A stretch of 64,000 nt of DNA, from positions 5,945,018-6,009,017 of the forward strand of contig NZ_KB731324.1 in NCBI RefSeq assembly GCF_000353285.1, read 5' to 3'. A program made the translations under genes and the position numbers. Source of the DNA: Leptolyngbya boryana PCC 6306 (lineage in GTDB: Bacteria; Cyanobacteriota; Cyanobacteriia; Leptolyngbyales; Leptolyngbyaceae). The notes under the pieces were generated by a model. That model did no database searches. It saw only the letters and a list, made by a program, of their open reading frames with translations, and was not told where the DNA came from. Positions 9,608 through 18,866 of the stretch are shown here, piece after piece. How positions within the stretch are numbered: the stretch's first letter is position 1; every line of letters starts with the position of its first letter.

Positions 9608-10337
9608 CGGCAAACATCGCCTCAATCGTCTTGCCCAATTGGTGTAAGTCGGTTAGCTCGATCGCTTGAACTCGTCCCGAGTCGATTAAAGGAATCGCGC
9701 GATCGTCAGTTGGTTCTCCTCGCAAGCCTGCCGTAATCAAATCCGCTGCACGTCCACTGCCTGAAATCACAATCAAAGGTCGCTGCTGAACCGTGACATT
9801 TTGCAAAGCATCTTCCCAAGTGATCTCGCCACCATTTAACAAAACCGTCACAGAGGGTGCCGACTGCGCAATCTCGGATGCTGCTGCTGCTAACCAGGAT
9901 GATTCATCGCCCCAATTTGATCCTGGAACGAGTAGGAAATGAGAATGATGTGGCTCTAAGGGTGCAGCATGTTCCGAGTCGATTCCTTGACCCGGTAAAG
10001 TTGCTAGTCCCACCGGGGCGATTCCCATCAGCGGAAATGTTCCTTGAATCTGCTGCCGTGCTCGACCCATTAACTGCATGACACCCGTATCCGTTCCACC
10101 ATCGACGATCGCTGCTTGCCATTTTTGAGCGATCGGGGCAAGAACTTTTACAAACAGTTGCTGTATCAGTTCATAATCAGCAGCACTAATCTTACTGGCT
10201 CCGCCAATCACCACCAGCACTGGACGATTGACAGAGATAGACATATCAGCGATCGCTGCTTTCATCTCCTGCAATGATTGCACGGTCGCGATCGCAGCTT
10301 CGTGACTTTGAAATTTCACAACAAAGGGGGTTGACAT
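9585..10337 (-). CDS. SLOG/LSDAT-like nucleotide-binding protein
   Basis: A 250-residue cytosolic protein. The strand-loop VLVVIGGASKIS near residue 40, AAIVDGGTDTGVMQLMGRA near residue 95 and PLIVISGSGRAADLI near residue 195 resemble the SLOG superfamily, especially the LSDAT domain known from TRPM channels and bacterial stand-alone proteins. The family is thought to bind nucleotide-derived ligands. The motif order and glycine spacing support this, but no assay-level function can be given. The stop lies inside the last codons of ispD on the opposite strand. It starts 28 bases downstream of the histidine kinase gene on the same strand, so the two may be co-transcribed. Confidence 0.6.
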   Translation of the reverse strand: MSTPFVVKFQSHEAAIATVQSLQEMKAAIADMSISVNRPVLVVIGGASKISAADYELIQQLFVKVLAPIAQKWQAAIVDGGTDTGVMQLMGRARQQIQGTFPLMGIAPVGLATLPGQGIDSEHAAPLEPHHSHFLLVPGSNWGDESSWLAAAASEIAQSAPSVTVLLNGGEITWEDALQNVTVQQRPLIVISGSGRAADLITAGLRGEPTDDRAIPLIDSGRVQAIELTDLHQLGKTIEAMFAANPVDAG

Positions 10338-10365
10338 TTCAAAATTTTAGCTTCAAAACAAATAT

Positions 10366-12111
10366 TCAAGCTCTTGGCAAAGGTAAAAAGACGGTAAATT
10401 TTGATCCCACCCCGACTTTCGAGTCTACCTCGATCGTACCCCCATGCAGTTCCACTAATTGCTTAGTCAATGCCAGTCCTAATCCTGTCCCTTCATATTT
10501 GCGATGGTAGGATGCATCCAATTGTTTAAATTTTTGAAACAGCAGCGATCGCTGCTCAGCAGGAATTCCAATGCCTGTGTCCTCGACTTGCAGAATCGCT
10601 GTAGTGCTACTCACTCGCACACGCATGGTCACTTGTCCCTTCTCTGGTGTGAATTTGATGGCATTACTTAGCAGATTGAGGCAGATTTGTTGCACCCGCA
10701 GCGGGTCAGCTTGAAATCGAAAATCACGGGATGTTCGCTCTCCCGGTGGTAACAGTTCGAGCGACAATGCGACTTGTTTCGCATCAGCTTTTCCCTGCAC
10801 CAGTTGAATCGACTGTTGAGCCAATTTTGATAGAGAAACCTCTTTGCATTCCAAAATCATTTTTCCGGCTTCAACTTCCGAGAGATCTAGCAAATCATTG
10901 ATCAAAGCCAGCAGGTGTTCGCCTCGTTCTTGAATGATTTGTAAGTATTCAATCTGTTTTTGAGGCGTGAGAATGTAGTTGGTATCTTGGAACGCGCGAA
11001 TCAGCGTGGCTGCCATTCCCAAAATTGTCGTCAGCGGAGTGCGAAGCTCATGGCTCATCGTCGAGAGAAATTCAGACTTGGCAAGGCTAGCCGATTCGGC
11101 TGCAATTAATGTGTCTCGCAGTTCTTGAGTGCGATCGATAATTTGCTGCTCTAAGGTATTTTTTTGCTGTTGCAGTTCGCTGTAGAGTTTGGATTGATAA
11201 ATTGCGATCGCTAAATGTTCAGCAATTCGCTGGAGTAGAATTTTTTCGCGCTCCAGCCATTGTCGCGGATGCTGACATTGATGCACGATTAGCAGTCCCC
11301 AGAGTTCCTCTTGAACCATGATCGGCGTGACAAGTTCAGCTTGAATTGAAATGGCAGTAGGCTCATCGAGTAAAGACGCGACCGTTGAACTCTTGGATTT
11401 TGTGCTGTTGGCTGCCCAAGTTACAGAATCGCTGTGGCGTTTTTGCAAGTGCTTCAGGCTCGCTGCACTGTACTCATTCATCAAATTGAGAATAGACGGA
11501 ATTCTATCGCTGCTACGCGCTTCATAAGTAATGCCATCCAGATTTGGCACAGTCGGATCGGCTGTGAGAACTTCGCCATCGATCAGGCAAGAAGGTGCCG
11601 GAAAATTGAACTGGTAAATGATCACGCGATCGGCTTCGAGAAACTCACGCACTTGATGCACTGCCGTTTCTAAGATCACGGGCAGATTTAAACTGTGGCG
11701 AATCAGGGTCGTGACTTGATTGATCAAGCGTTCTTGTTCAACTTGATGCTGAATTGAAGGGTGCGCAGAGTGAGCAAAAAGTTTAATCAGATTTAAGGTG
11801 AATTCGCTTTGATGATCGCTTTGATTTTCTTGCAGCAGGAACGGCAAAGCATAATTGATTTCTTCTAAAAAAGCCGAAATTTGGTCAGGCGAGAACGTGA
11901 GATGCAACTGACAGTAATCGGCATCGATCGCATCAGCTTGAATGAGTGCACTAAAGCTCGGTGAAGCTGCCAGGAAAAACCGTTTGGGAGCCTGATTTTC
12001 AGTCAGAACGATCGCATCTGTTCCAACTGTAGCTTGTAGCAGATCTACTACTTGGTGAAATATTGCCCAAGACAGGAGTTGACCGACAGAATGAGTTCGG
12101 GAGCTTGTCAT
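10366..12111 (-). CDS. GAF-domain sensor histidine kinase
   Basis: A 581-residue soluble kinase without transmembrane segments. Residues about 130-310 form a GAF domain (LPVILETAVHQVREFLEADRV at its start, ELWGLLIVHQCQ near its end) like those in phytochrome-type sensors. No obvious bilin-binding Cys-His pair was found. A coiled-coil linker (LQQQKNTLEQQIIDRTQEL) leads to the HisKA phosphoacceptor SHELRTPLTTILG at about residue 355. The ATPase domain has the N box NLLSNAIKFT, G1 DTGIGIP, F box FQKFKQLD and G2 GTGLGLAL, all intact. No receiver domain is attached and no response regulator gene is adjacent, so it is an orphan kinase. The signal is unknown. Confidence 0.9.
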   Translation of the reverse strand: MTSSRTHSVGQLLSWAIFHQVVDLLQATVGTDAIVLTENQAPKRFFLAASPSFSALIQADAIDADYCQLHLTFSPDQISAFLEEINYALPFLLQENQSDHQSEFTLNLIKLFAHSAHPSIQHQVEQERLINQVTTLIRHSLNLPVILETAVHQVREFLEADRVIIYQFNFPAPSCLIDGEVLTADPTVPNLDGITYEARSSDRIPSILNLMNEYSAASLKHLQKRHSDSVTWAANSTKSKSSTVASLLDEPTAISIQAELVTPIMVQEELWGLLIVHQCQHPRQWLEREKILLQRIAEHLAIAIYQSKLYSELQQQKNTLEQQIIDRTQELRDTLIAAESASLAKSEFLSTMSHELRTPLTTILGMAATLIRAFQDTNYILTPQKQIEYLQIIQERGEHLLALINDLLDLSEVEAGKMILECKEVSLSKLAQQSIQLVQGKADAKQVALSLELLPPGERTSRDFRFQADPLRVQQICLNLLSNAIKFTPEKGQVTMRVRVSSTTAILQVEDTGIGIPAEQRSLLFQKFKQLDASYHRKYEGTGLGLALTKQLVELHGGTIEVDSKVGVGSKFTVFLPLPRA

Positions 12112-12368
12112 ATCCGGGGAGCGGGCGCAGAGGGTGGTAAAGGAGAGATCGCATCCAAAAAAGAATGCCGCGATCTCTATGAGCCTTTCTTTTATTATTA
12201 ATCTGAATTTGAATGCACTGGAATTTGTAACGCTCTAGTTTATTAGGCAAAGGTATATCTCTGCAATTCTATATAAGTCTTAATATCTGCCCATCTTTCA
12301 AGAGGCAGAGATGGCAAAGCTGAAGGAGTCACGATAGAGTGAAAAGCTGATAATACTGTGTGATTTTT

Positions 12369-15300
12369 ATGCATCGGATTGCTGCAACTCCTGGCGGTTG
12401 GACTCCTGATCTAGAAGGGGTTGTCTTCATAGAACAGACTCCCGCGCCGATCGTCATCATGACGGCAGCGGATACGGATATTCAGACTTTAGCAGGGGCA
12501 ATTTCGCAGTTGCCGACTCCCTTCCCCGAAGTCAGAGGCGTGAATCTGTTACAGCTTCAGCAGCAATTGACGATCGATACTTATGCCGAAGAAGTGTTAG
12601 AGCAGGCAAAAGTGATTGTGCTGCGAATTATTGGAGGGCGATCGTATTGGTCGTACGGACTAGAAGTCGTGCGTGAAACTGTGCGGCAGTCGGGGGCAAC
12701 ATTGATTGTCTTGCCCGGAGACGATCGACCGGATTTAGAGTTGATGAGCCATTCGACGGTTCCATTTACTCAAGTGGAACGGGTTTGGCGCTATTTCAAT
12801 GAGGGAGGCGTTGAAAACTATCGCAATGTGATTCAGCTTTTGGCGCAGCGTTATCTGGATTTTGATCTCAATTCTTCGGTTGCCGAGCCTCAGCCTGTGC
12901 CGCGTGTGGGACTATATCGGGCGGGAGAAAGCTGCCCGTATCGCTCCGTATGTAGTCGGCGCAAGGTAGGAATTTTATTCTATCGGGCGCATTATTTGTC
13001 GGGTAACACGACGGTAATTGATGAATTGTCAAAAGCATTATGCGATCGCGATCTGTGTCCTGTTCCCGTCTTTGTATCTTCGTTACGCGATCCAGATGTT
13101 CAGAGTGAATTGCTGAGTTACTTTCAGCCGAAAGAGCAACCGTCAATTGATCTGTTGCTAAATACAACCAGTTTCTCGATCGCGTCGCCTTCTTCAACGG
13201 TGCCGGAACTTTGGCAAGCTTTAGATATTCCAGTGCTACAAGTGATTTTAAGTAGTGGCAGCGTTGAACAATGGAATGATCAATTACGAGGACTTTCGCC
13301 ACGTGATACTGCGATCAATGTTGCGTTACCTGAAGTCGATGGACGAATTATTAGTCGAGCAATTTCGTTTAAATCGGTACAGTCGCGGCATCCAGAATTG
13401 CAGACTGAAGTAGTCACTTATCAAGCAGTTCGAGATCGAGTAGAGTTTGTCGCAGATCTAGCACAGAATTGGGTGAACTTGCGACGGAGTGAAAAATGCG
13501 ATCGTAAAATTGCGCTGATTTTGGCAAACTATCCTAGCCGAGATGGGCGTTTAGCAAATGGTGTGGGACTAGATACGCCAGCAAGCTGTATTGAAATCCT
13601 CAAAGCCTTACAGAATGAGGGATATCACGTTGAAAACATTCCTGAAACTGGAGACGAGCTAGTAAAGTTACTAACCACAGGCGTAACGAATGATCCAGAA
13701 GCAAGAGAGCTACGCACCATTCATCAAGCATTACCTCTAGCAGAATACACAGCTTACTTTTCAACCTTGCCTGCATCGATTCAGCAATCTGTTTTGAATC
13801 GCTGGAATACTGCAACTGAATCATTTCCGATTCCAGGCATTCAACTTGGAAATGTATTTGTGGGCATTCAACCTGCGCGAGGCTATGATCTCGATCCTTC
13901 TTTGAACTATCATGCTCCGGATTTAGAACCGACTCATGCTTATCTAGCTTTCTACTATTGGGTGCGCCAGAGCTTTGGAGCAGAAGCGATCGTTCATGTC
14001 GGCAAGCACGGAAATTTAGAATGGTTACCAGGTAAAAGTGTAGCGCTCTCTGAGAATTGCTTTCCTGAAACTGCGATCGCGGCTTTACCTCACCTCTATC
14101 CCTTTATTGTCAATGATCCAGGCGAAGGCTCTCAAGCAAAACGTCGCGCTCAAGCTGTGATTTTAGATCATCTGACTCCCCCAATGACCCGTGCAGAGCT
14201 TTATGGGGATTTGCAAAAATTAGAAGCTTTAATTGATGAGTACTACGAAGCTCAAGATCTCAATCCTTCGCGATTAGAGCTAGTTCGCGATCGCATTGTC
14301 AACTTAGTAGAACAAGACAATCTTCAAAACGAGCTAGCAGGCGATTCTGATCTGATTACGAATACTGATCGCTATCTCTGTGAGTTAAAAGAAGCTCAGA
14401 TTCGAGACGGACTACATATTTTTGGGAAATGCCCAGAGAATCGGCAGTTGAGAGATTTGATCATTGCGATCGCGCGTCATCCGCAAGCCAATCGGATGGG
14501 ATTGACTCGTGCGATCGCAGAAGATTGGAACTTAGATTTTGATCCACTCACTGCTGATCCAAGCGATGCAGTTCCAGGCTATCAAAATGCTGGAGACGCG
14601 ATCGAAGCAATCGAGCTTGAGGCAATTCGCTTAGTCGATCGCTTACTCGAAAATGACCTTGCAGAAGGACATATTTACACGGCAGAACTTAAGTGGATTC
14701 AGAGCTTTCTGCTTCCGGCTCTGCAAAATACGCATCAAGAAATTGGCTATCTCTTACATGGGTTGAATGGGGGCTATGTTCCGGCTGCTCCTTCTGGCGC
14801 ACCAACTCGCGGACGACCTGAAGTTTTGCCAACCGGACGCAATTTTTACTCGGTTGATATTCGAGCAATTCCAACTGAAAGTGCTTGGCAAGTCGGGCGA
14901 AAAGCAGCAGAAGCGATCGTGGAACGCTACACCCAAGAGAACGGCGAATATCCTCGTACCCTTGGATTATCGATTTGGGGAACATCCACGATGCGAACGG
15001 GCGGCGATGACATTGCAGAAGCTCTCGCATTGCTTGGCGTTCAGCCAATTTGGGACGGCGTTTCTCGGCGAGTCGTCGATTTTGAAATTTTACCGCTCTC
15101 GTTTCTCGGTCGCCCCCGGGTCGATGTCACATTGCGAATTTCAGGTTTTTTCCGTGATGCATTTCCGAATTTGATTGATTTATTTGATCAAGCCGTTGCT
15201 GCGATCGCTCAACTCGATGAACCCGCTGATCAAAATCCACTCGCGGCTCAGGTCAAAGAAGAGACGCAAACCTGGGAAGCAACAGGTCTAACGACTGAGC

Positions 15301-16046
15301 AGGCAGATCGACGATCGCGACATCGCATCTTCGGCTCAAAACCAGGCGCATACGGGGCAGGATTGCAAGGATTGATTGAATCTCAGAATTGGGAAACTGA
15401 GGAAGATTTAGCACGAGCTTACATTAACTGGAGTAGTTATGCTTACATGAGTTCTAGTGTTGCTCAATCTGCTCCCGAAGCGTTCCAAAATCGATTGAAT
15501 TCCATGCAAATTGTTCTACAAAATCAGGACAATCAAGAGCATGATTTACTCGATTCCGACGATTACTATCAGTTCCAAGGTGGACTGACAGCGGCAGTTC
15601 GGACAAGCCAAGGAAAGAACCCAACAACTTACTTCGGCGATCATTCACTCCCAGAAAATCCGAAGATACGATCGCTCAAACAACAAATTGCAAGAGTCTA
15701 TCGATCGCGAGTTATCAATCCAAAATGGATTGCTGGAGCAATGCGACACGGTTACAAAGGGGCATTTGAGCTAGCTGCTACGATCGATTTTCTATTTGCG
15801 TATGATGCAACAGCTCACTGTGTTGAAGACTATATGTATCAGGGAGTTGCTGAGGCATATCTGTTTGATCAACAGGTTCAGGATTTTATTCAATCTAAGA
15901 ATCCTTGGGCGCTGCGAGACATGGCAGAGCGATTATTAGAAGCGAATCAACGAGGCTTGTGGCAAAGTGCAGATGTGAAAACCTTGGAGCAACTAAAAGC
16001 GATCGTACTAGAAGCGGAAGGCACGATCGAAGCGCACATCAGCTAG
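12369..16046 (+). CDS. cobN: CobN-type cobaltochelatase large subunit
   Basis: Large subunit of an aerobic-type cobalt chelatase that inserts Co2+ into the corrin ring during cobalamin synthesis. The protein is 1225 residues from the ATG at 12369; a GTG nine bases earlier is in frame, but MHR is the more usual beginning. Family features include IGGRSYWSYGLEVV near the N-terminus, HVGKHGNLEWLPGKS, NDPGEGSQAKRRAQAV, LHGLNGGYVPAAPSGAPTRG, IWGTSTMRTGGDDIAEALALLG, and the C-terminal AMRHGYKGAFELAATIDFLFAYDAT. The closely related ChlH is normally about 100 residues longer and differs at the N-terminus. No cobS/cobT is nearby; cyanobacteria are thought to use ChlI/ChlD as partners. No cobalamin riboswitch was recognised upstream. 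Confidence 0.9.
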   Translation: MHRIAATPGGWTPDLEGVVFIEQTPAPIVIMTAADTDIQTLAGAISQLPTPFPEVRGVNLLQLQQQLTIDTYAEEVLEQAKVIVLRIIGGRSYWSYGLEVVRETVRQSGATLIVLPGDDRPDLELMSHSTVPFTQVERVWRYFNEGGVENYRNVIQLLAQRYLDFDLNSSVAEPQPVPRVGLYRAGESCPYRSVCSRRKVGILFYRAHYLSGNTTVIDELSKALCDRDLCPVPVFVSSLRDPDVQSELLSYFQPKEQPSIDLLLNTTSFSIASPSSTVPELWQALDIPVLQVILSSGSVEQWNDQLRGLSPRDTAINVALPEVDGRIISRAISFKSVQSRHPELQTEVVTYQAVRDRVEFVADLAQNWVNLRRSEKCDRKIALILANYPSRDGRLANGVGLDTPASCIEILKALQNEGYHVENIPETGDELVKLLTTGVTNDPEARELRTIHQALPLAEYTAYFSTLPASIQQSVLNRWNTATESFPIPGIQLGNVFVGIQPARGYDLDPSLNYHAPDLEPTHAYLAFYYWVRQSFGAEAIVHVGKHGNLEWLPGKSVALSENCFPETAIAALPHLYPFIVNDPGEGSQAKRRAQAVILDHLTPPMTRAELYGDLQKLEALIDEYYEAQDLNPSRLELVRDRIVNLVEQDNLQNELAGDSDLITNTDRYLCELKEAQIRDGLHIFGKCPENRQLRDLIIAIARHPQANRMGLTRAIAEDWNLDFDPLTADPSDAVPGYQNAGDAIEAIELEAIRLVDRLLENDLAEGHIYTAELKWIQSFLLPALQNTHQEIGYLLHGLNGGYVPAAPSGAPTRGRPEVLPTGRNFYSVDIRAIPTESAWQVGRKAAEAIVERYTQENGEYPRTLGLSIWGTSTMRTGGDDIAEALALLGVQPIWDGVSRRVVDFEILPLSFLGRPRVDVTLRISGFFRDAFPNLIDLFDQAVAAIAQLDEPADQNPLAAQVKEETQTWEATGLTTEQADRRSRHRIFGSKPGAYGAGLQGLIESQNWETEEDLARAYINWSSYAYMSSSVAQSAPEAFQNRLNSMQIVLQNQDNQEHDLLDSDDYYQFQGGLTAAVRTSQGKNPTTYFGDHSLPENPKIRSLKQQIARVYRSRVINPKWIAGAMRHGYKGAFELAATIDFLFAYDATAHCVEDYMYQGVAEAYLFDQQVQDFIQSKNPWALRDMAERLLEANQRGLWQSADVKTLEQLKAIVLEAEGTIEAHIS

Positions 16047-16120
16047 GTTCAATCTGCCTTTAGAGGGTGGATTTGACCGCTCCCAATCTCAACAATCAAG
16101 CATATTGAGATGAGGGTTAA

Positions 16121-16789
16121 ATGATGGCACGATCGCAAGTTCTTTGGTTGATTTGGGTGGGGTTTATTGTTTACGTCCTCTTCTTTGCCCCACCGACTGC
16201 AGCCGATACGTTTCAACCGTTACTCTCAGGACACTTGTTGTCGATCAATCCAGTTCTGATCGCAATGTTTAGTCTGGTTGGAATCTGGCTCTTGATCTAC
16301 AGTTGCTTGATCTTTGTAGATGGAAGAATGCAATCGATACCTGCTTGGGCATTTATGCTAGCCGCGATCGCAACAGGTGTGATTGGTCTCATCCCATACT
16401 TAGCACTACGTCAGCCCAATCAATCATTTGAGGGTGAGAAAGATTCCTGGATTGCGATTCTCGATGCTCAGAAAACAGGCATCATTCTCACCATTAGCAC
16501 TATCGTTTTAGTTGTTTATGCGATCGCTTGGGGAGATTGGACTGGATTTGCCCAAGAGTTTATGACGAACCGATTTGTGCATGGGATGACACTCGCAAAT
16601 GGATTATTTTGCCTCCTATTTCCCTATCCGACGTTGCTAGAGGATGACATGGCACGACGCGGATTGACAGCGGATTCTCAGCTATCTCGGATTGCTTGGA
16701 TTCCTCTATTGGGTGCGTTGGTTTACTTGTGCCTGCGTCCGCCAATGCTAGTTCATCGATCTCTGAGCCGCGACGCACTTTTGAAATAA
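16121..16789 (+). CDS. Multi-pass membrane protein, conserved-looking, function unknown
   Basis: 222 residues with about six hydrophobic helices: SQVLWLIWVGFIVYVLFFA at the N-terminus, then LLSINPVLIAMFSLVGIWLLIY, AWAFMLAAIATGVIGLIPYLAL, TGIILTISTIVLVVYAIAW, FVHGMTLANGLFCLLFPYP and LSRIAWIPLLGALVYL. A GAGGG sequence lies about 8 bases before the start. I do not recognise a named family with confidence; a DUF2834-type cyanobacterial membrane protein is possible. It lies 74 bases after cobN, possibly co-transcribed. A decayed, internally deleted copy of this gene lies at 17,456-17,590. Confidence 0.6.
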   Translation: MMARSQVLWLIWVGFIVYVLFFAPPTAADTFQPLLSGHLLSINPVLIAMFSLVGIWLLIYSCLIFVDGRMQSIPAWAFMLAAIATGVIGLIPYLALRQPNQSFEGEKDSWIAILDAQKTGIILTISTIVLVVYAIAWGDWTGFAQEFMTNRFVHGMTLANGLFCLLFPYPTLLEDDMARRGLTADSQLSRIAWIPLLGALVYLCLRPPMLVHRSLSRDALLK

Positions 16790-16890
16790 AACATTGCAGC
16801 CAACGATTGAGGCAAGCTCCTCAACATCTGACTAACTCCAAGCAATACCAATGCGTACTCCACTTCCCAAGTTGTTACAGGTGTTTGACA

Positions 16891-16942
16891 AAGACTCTGC
16901 GGACAAAGGATATATGTGCAAAGTCTTTGTCCGCAGAGTCTT
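16891..16942. terminator. Bidirectional hairpin terminator
   Basis: Perfect 18-bp inverted repeat, arms AAGACTCTGCGGACAAAG and CTTTGTCCGCAGAGTCTT, with a 16-nt loop. It lies between the plus-strand membrane gene and the minus-strand secreted gene, and overlaps the latter's stop codon. Confidence 0.75.
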
Positions 16943-17303
16943 AAAATTGAGCACCGTTTCTAACTCCAAGGTTGGACGGAGAAAGAATCGGTTGAGCCTC
17001 AATGACTACAGTTGGTCTTCCTGGATCTGCTGCTCCTGGTAACTGACCAGGAAATGTTACATGCCTTCTAGCTTGCTGTTGGCATTCCCCATTGTCTGTA
17101 CACCAATACGTAGGACTGCCATCCTTTGTACATTCAATGAAGTTGACTGACACTCTTTCACAGGTATATCCACCTTTCTTTAACTCGTCCATCTTCGTTC
17201 CACTTCCACCGTTGTTCGGCACAGCAAGTGAGGGCATAGCTAACCCAAGCGCCATCGGTAGAGCAAACAGTGCAAGTCCAGAGAGCAGATTCCTTGTGTT
17301 CAT
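16941..17303 (-). CDS. Small secreted protein, function unknown
   Basis: 120 residues from the ATG at 17,303, which has AAGGAG 6 bases upstream; an in-frame start 21 codons earlier lacks one. Residues 1-27 form a signal peptide (NLLSGLALFALPMALGLAMPSLA). The mature part has a small Cys-rich core: GYTCERVSVNFIECTKDG, then PTYWCTDNGECQQQ, four Cys that could form two disulphides outside the cytoplasm. The C-terminal 45 residues are Pro/Gly-rich and probably disordered. No family recognised. It is chromosomal, just outside the left end of the integrated element. Confidence 0.6.
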   Translation of the reverse strand: MNTRNLLSGLALFALPMALGLAMPSLAVPNNGGSGTKMDELKKGGYTCERVSVNFIECTKDGSPTYWCTDNGECQQQARRHVTFPGQLPGAADPGRPTVVIEAQPILSPSNLGVRNGAQF

Positions 17304-17455
17304 AGGGTTCTCCTTTTGTCTAGAGGCTGTACTAGTCCCTACGACTCTGTTTTTGATCTTATGCATCTCTCACTTCTATTTCTATCTCTCCTAAAACATC
17401 AACAATCTGTAGTTAGTTCTCTAGAGCAGATTTAGGACAGTTCTGAGCAGTCAGT

Positions 17456-17590
17456 GAGATGAGAGGTGAATGATGGAAGAATGCACTCGACACTTGCTTG
17501 GGCATTGATGCTGGCCGCGATCGCAATTGGTGTGATTGGTTGAATCACTTAGCACTGCATCCGCGCACTTGTAAAATATTTTTTGCAACC
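17456..17590 (+). pseudogene. Collapsed remnant copy of the membrane protein gene at 16,121
   Basis: Three short pieces match the intact gene in order. 17,456-17,475 resembles its start region (GAGATGAG...AATGATGG), 17,475-17,555 resembles its middle around 16,320-16,420 (GCTTGGGCATT, GCCGCGATCGCAA, GGTGTGATTGGT, ACTTAGCACT), and the last part resembles the end near 16,770-16,802 (CGCACTT then TTGCAACC). The frame is broken and most of the gene is deleted. It touches the left attachment site of the integrated element. Confidence 0.65.
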
Positions 17591-17598
17591 TAAAATCG

Positions 17599-17643
17599 AT
17601 GGATGACCTGGGACTCGAACCCAGAACCAGCGGATTAAGAGTC
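17599..17643 (-). repeat. Left attachment site (attL): 45-bp copy of the tRNA-Lys 3' part
   Basis: These 45 bases are identical to 47,246-47,290, which forms the 3' part (anticodon loop to discriminator base) of the intact tRNA-Lys(CUU). The bases on either side differ between the two copies. It is the displaced tRNA 3' end left when the element integrated. Confidence 0.9.
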
Positions 17644-17655
17644 AGCAAATAAAAA

Positions 17656-17680
17656 TGCCTGTATCGCTTTGATACAGGCA
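17656..17680 (-). terminator. Hairpin terminator at left element end
   Basis: Perfect 10-bp arms TGCCTGTATC / GATACAGGCA with a 5-nt loop; on the minus strand it is followed by TTTTTA. It would end transcription leaving the integrase gene. The arms contain the CTGTATC/GATACAG word of the octamer array at 23,646-23,774. Confidence 0.7.
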
Positions 17681-17771
17681 GAAAATCAATAAATATAAGG
17701 CTTCTGGCTCTGAGCAAATGTACCAATAAATTGCGAAACACACCAAAAAACCGCCACAATTTAGGGAAGAT

Positions 17772-18866
17772 TTAGGGAGGCGGCAGAGGTCGATCACTTC
17801 TCTGCATTGCCAGGTCATAAGCCCGTTGATGTACCTCATCAGAAATCCAGTGATGATAGGTGTTGCAGTGGATTTGATAGCTATGTCCCATCTGCACAGC
17901 TGCAAGCTCCACGGGTAGAAAGTCGATCGACCGCACTGCCCAACAATGACGCAAATTGTAAGGATTGCGAAAGCCGTAACGCTTAAATGCTTGCGTTACC
18001 CGATGCCCTAATTCTCGATTGTTCCGTCCTGTTACCTGTGGCAATAACGAGACATCCCACAAGCGCCACTTGTCCCACCATTCTGGGTAGAGTGCCCAGA
18101 CCCTTCTTGCACCGGTCTTACCGCCTCCGTGGGTGTCTTCGATCAAGTGCAGAACCGGACCATCGCGCAGTTTTTCTAGGTCAATATGAAATAGTTCGTG
18201 ATTCCGCAACCCATAGCAAGCCATCAGTCCGAATGCGAACTGCCATTGCTCATTTGAAATACGATCGCGCCATTGGCTAATTTCAATATCAGACGGCAAA
18301 TCACGCGGTGTCAGTTTTTTGGCTGAATAGTTCCCCCGCAACGACTTCACATCCAGATCCACCGATGCCAACTTAGCTAGCGCACCCAGAACCATGCAGT
18401 AGCGCTGCCGATTGCGACTATCTGGCTCTGTCTTCAAAATGTGCGATCGCAATAATTCCGGTGTTAGCGGCTCATTCAGTGGTAGCTGTCGAAACACTTG
18501 TGCGTATTCAGTCTGCCAAGTGGTTTCAGACTTGGGTGTGCGCTTCCGTTTGCTGAAGTAATCAGCCTCAAACTGCTCGATCCACTTGCTAACGGTATCT
18601 GATTGTGATTTGGGGCTGTCTATCCAATCAAGCCAATTAAACGCTTTATCCGCCAGTTGTGCGCCTGCTTTTCTGGCTTCAATTTCTGCCCGCTTATAGC
18701 CTGCTGGATTGGCGTAGATACCCAACGATATATCACGTTGCTTCCATTCCGTCTCGCCTGACTTAGGTGGGAACGTACCGCGCAAATAGAGCCGATCGCC
18801 CTTCTGCCGAATGGTTACGCCGATCTTGCCTGCCTTGAGACGGGCATTTATTTGGTCAAGTAGCAT
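17772..18866 (-). CDS. int: Tyrosine recombinase (integrase)
   Basis: 364-residue site-specific recombinase that would catalyse integration and excision of the element at tRNA-Lys. Catalytic elements are visible in order: first Arg in CYGLRNHELFHI (about residue 220), Lys region before RVWALYPEWW, the NLRHCWAVR box with second Arg (about 305), VQMGHS, and the nucleophile Tyr in CNTYHHWIS (about 334). The N-terminal 100 residues (GVTIRQKGDRLYLRGTFPP) look like the arm-binding domain of phage integrases. The gene is adjacent to attL and overlaps the excisionase-like gene by 19 bases, an arrangement that couples their expression. All key residues are present, so the enzyme is probably active. 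Confidence 0.93.
   Translation of the reverse strand: MLLDQINARLKAGKIGVTIRQKGDRLYLRGTFPPKSGETEWKQRDISLGIYANPAGYKRAEIEARKAGAQLADKAFNWLDWIDSPKSQSDTVSKWIEQFEADYFSKRKRTPKSETTWQTEYAQVFRQLPLNEPLTPELLRSHILKTEPDSRNRQRYCMVLGALAKLASVDLDVKSLRGNYSAKKLTPRDLPSDIEISQWRDRISNEQWQFAFGLMACYGLRNHELFHIDLEKLRDGPVLHLIEDTHGGGKTGARRVWALYPEWWDKWRLWDVSLLPQVTGRNNRELGHRVTQAFKRYGFRNPYNLRHCWAVRSIDFLPVELAAVQMGHSYQIHCNTYHHWISDEVHQRAYDLAMQRSDRPLPPP

Noticed and set aside
12112..12368. Cobalamin riboswitch upstream of cobN
   Set aside because: No B12-box-like conserved sequence or the needed stems could be read; the region is ordinary AT-rich intergenic DNA.
17599..17670. A second complete tRNA-Lys
   Set aside because: Only the 3' 45 bases match; the 5' half is replaced by element sequence and cannot pair.
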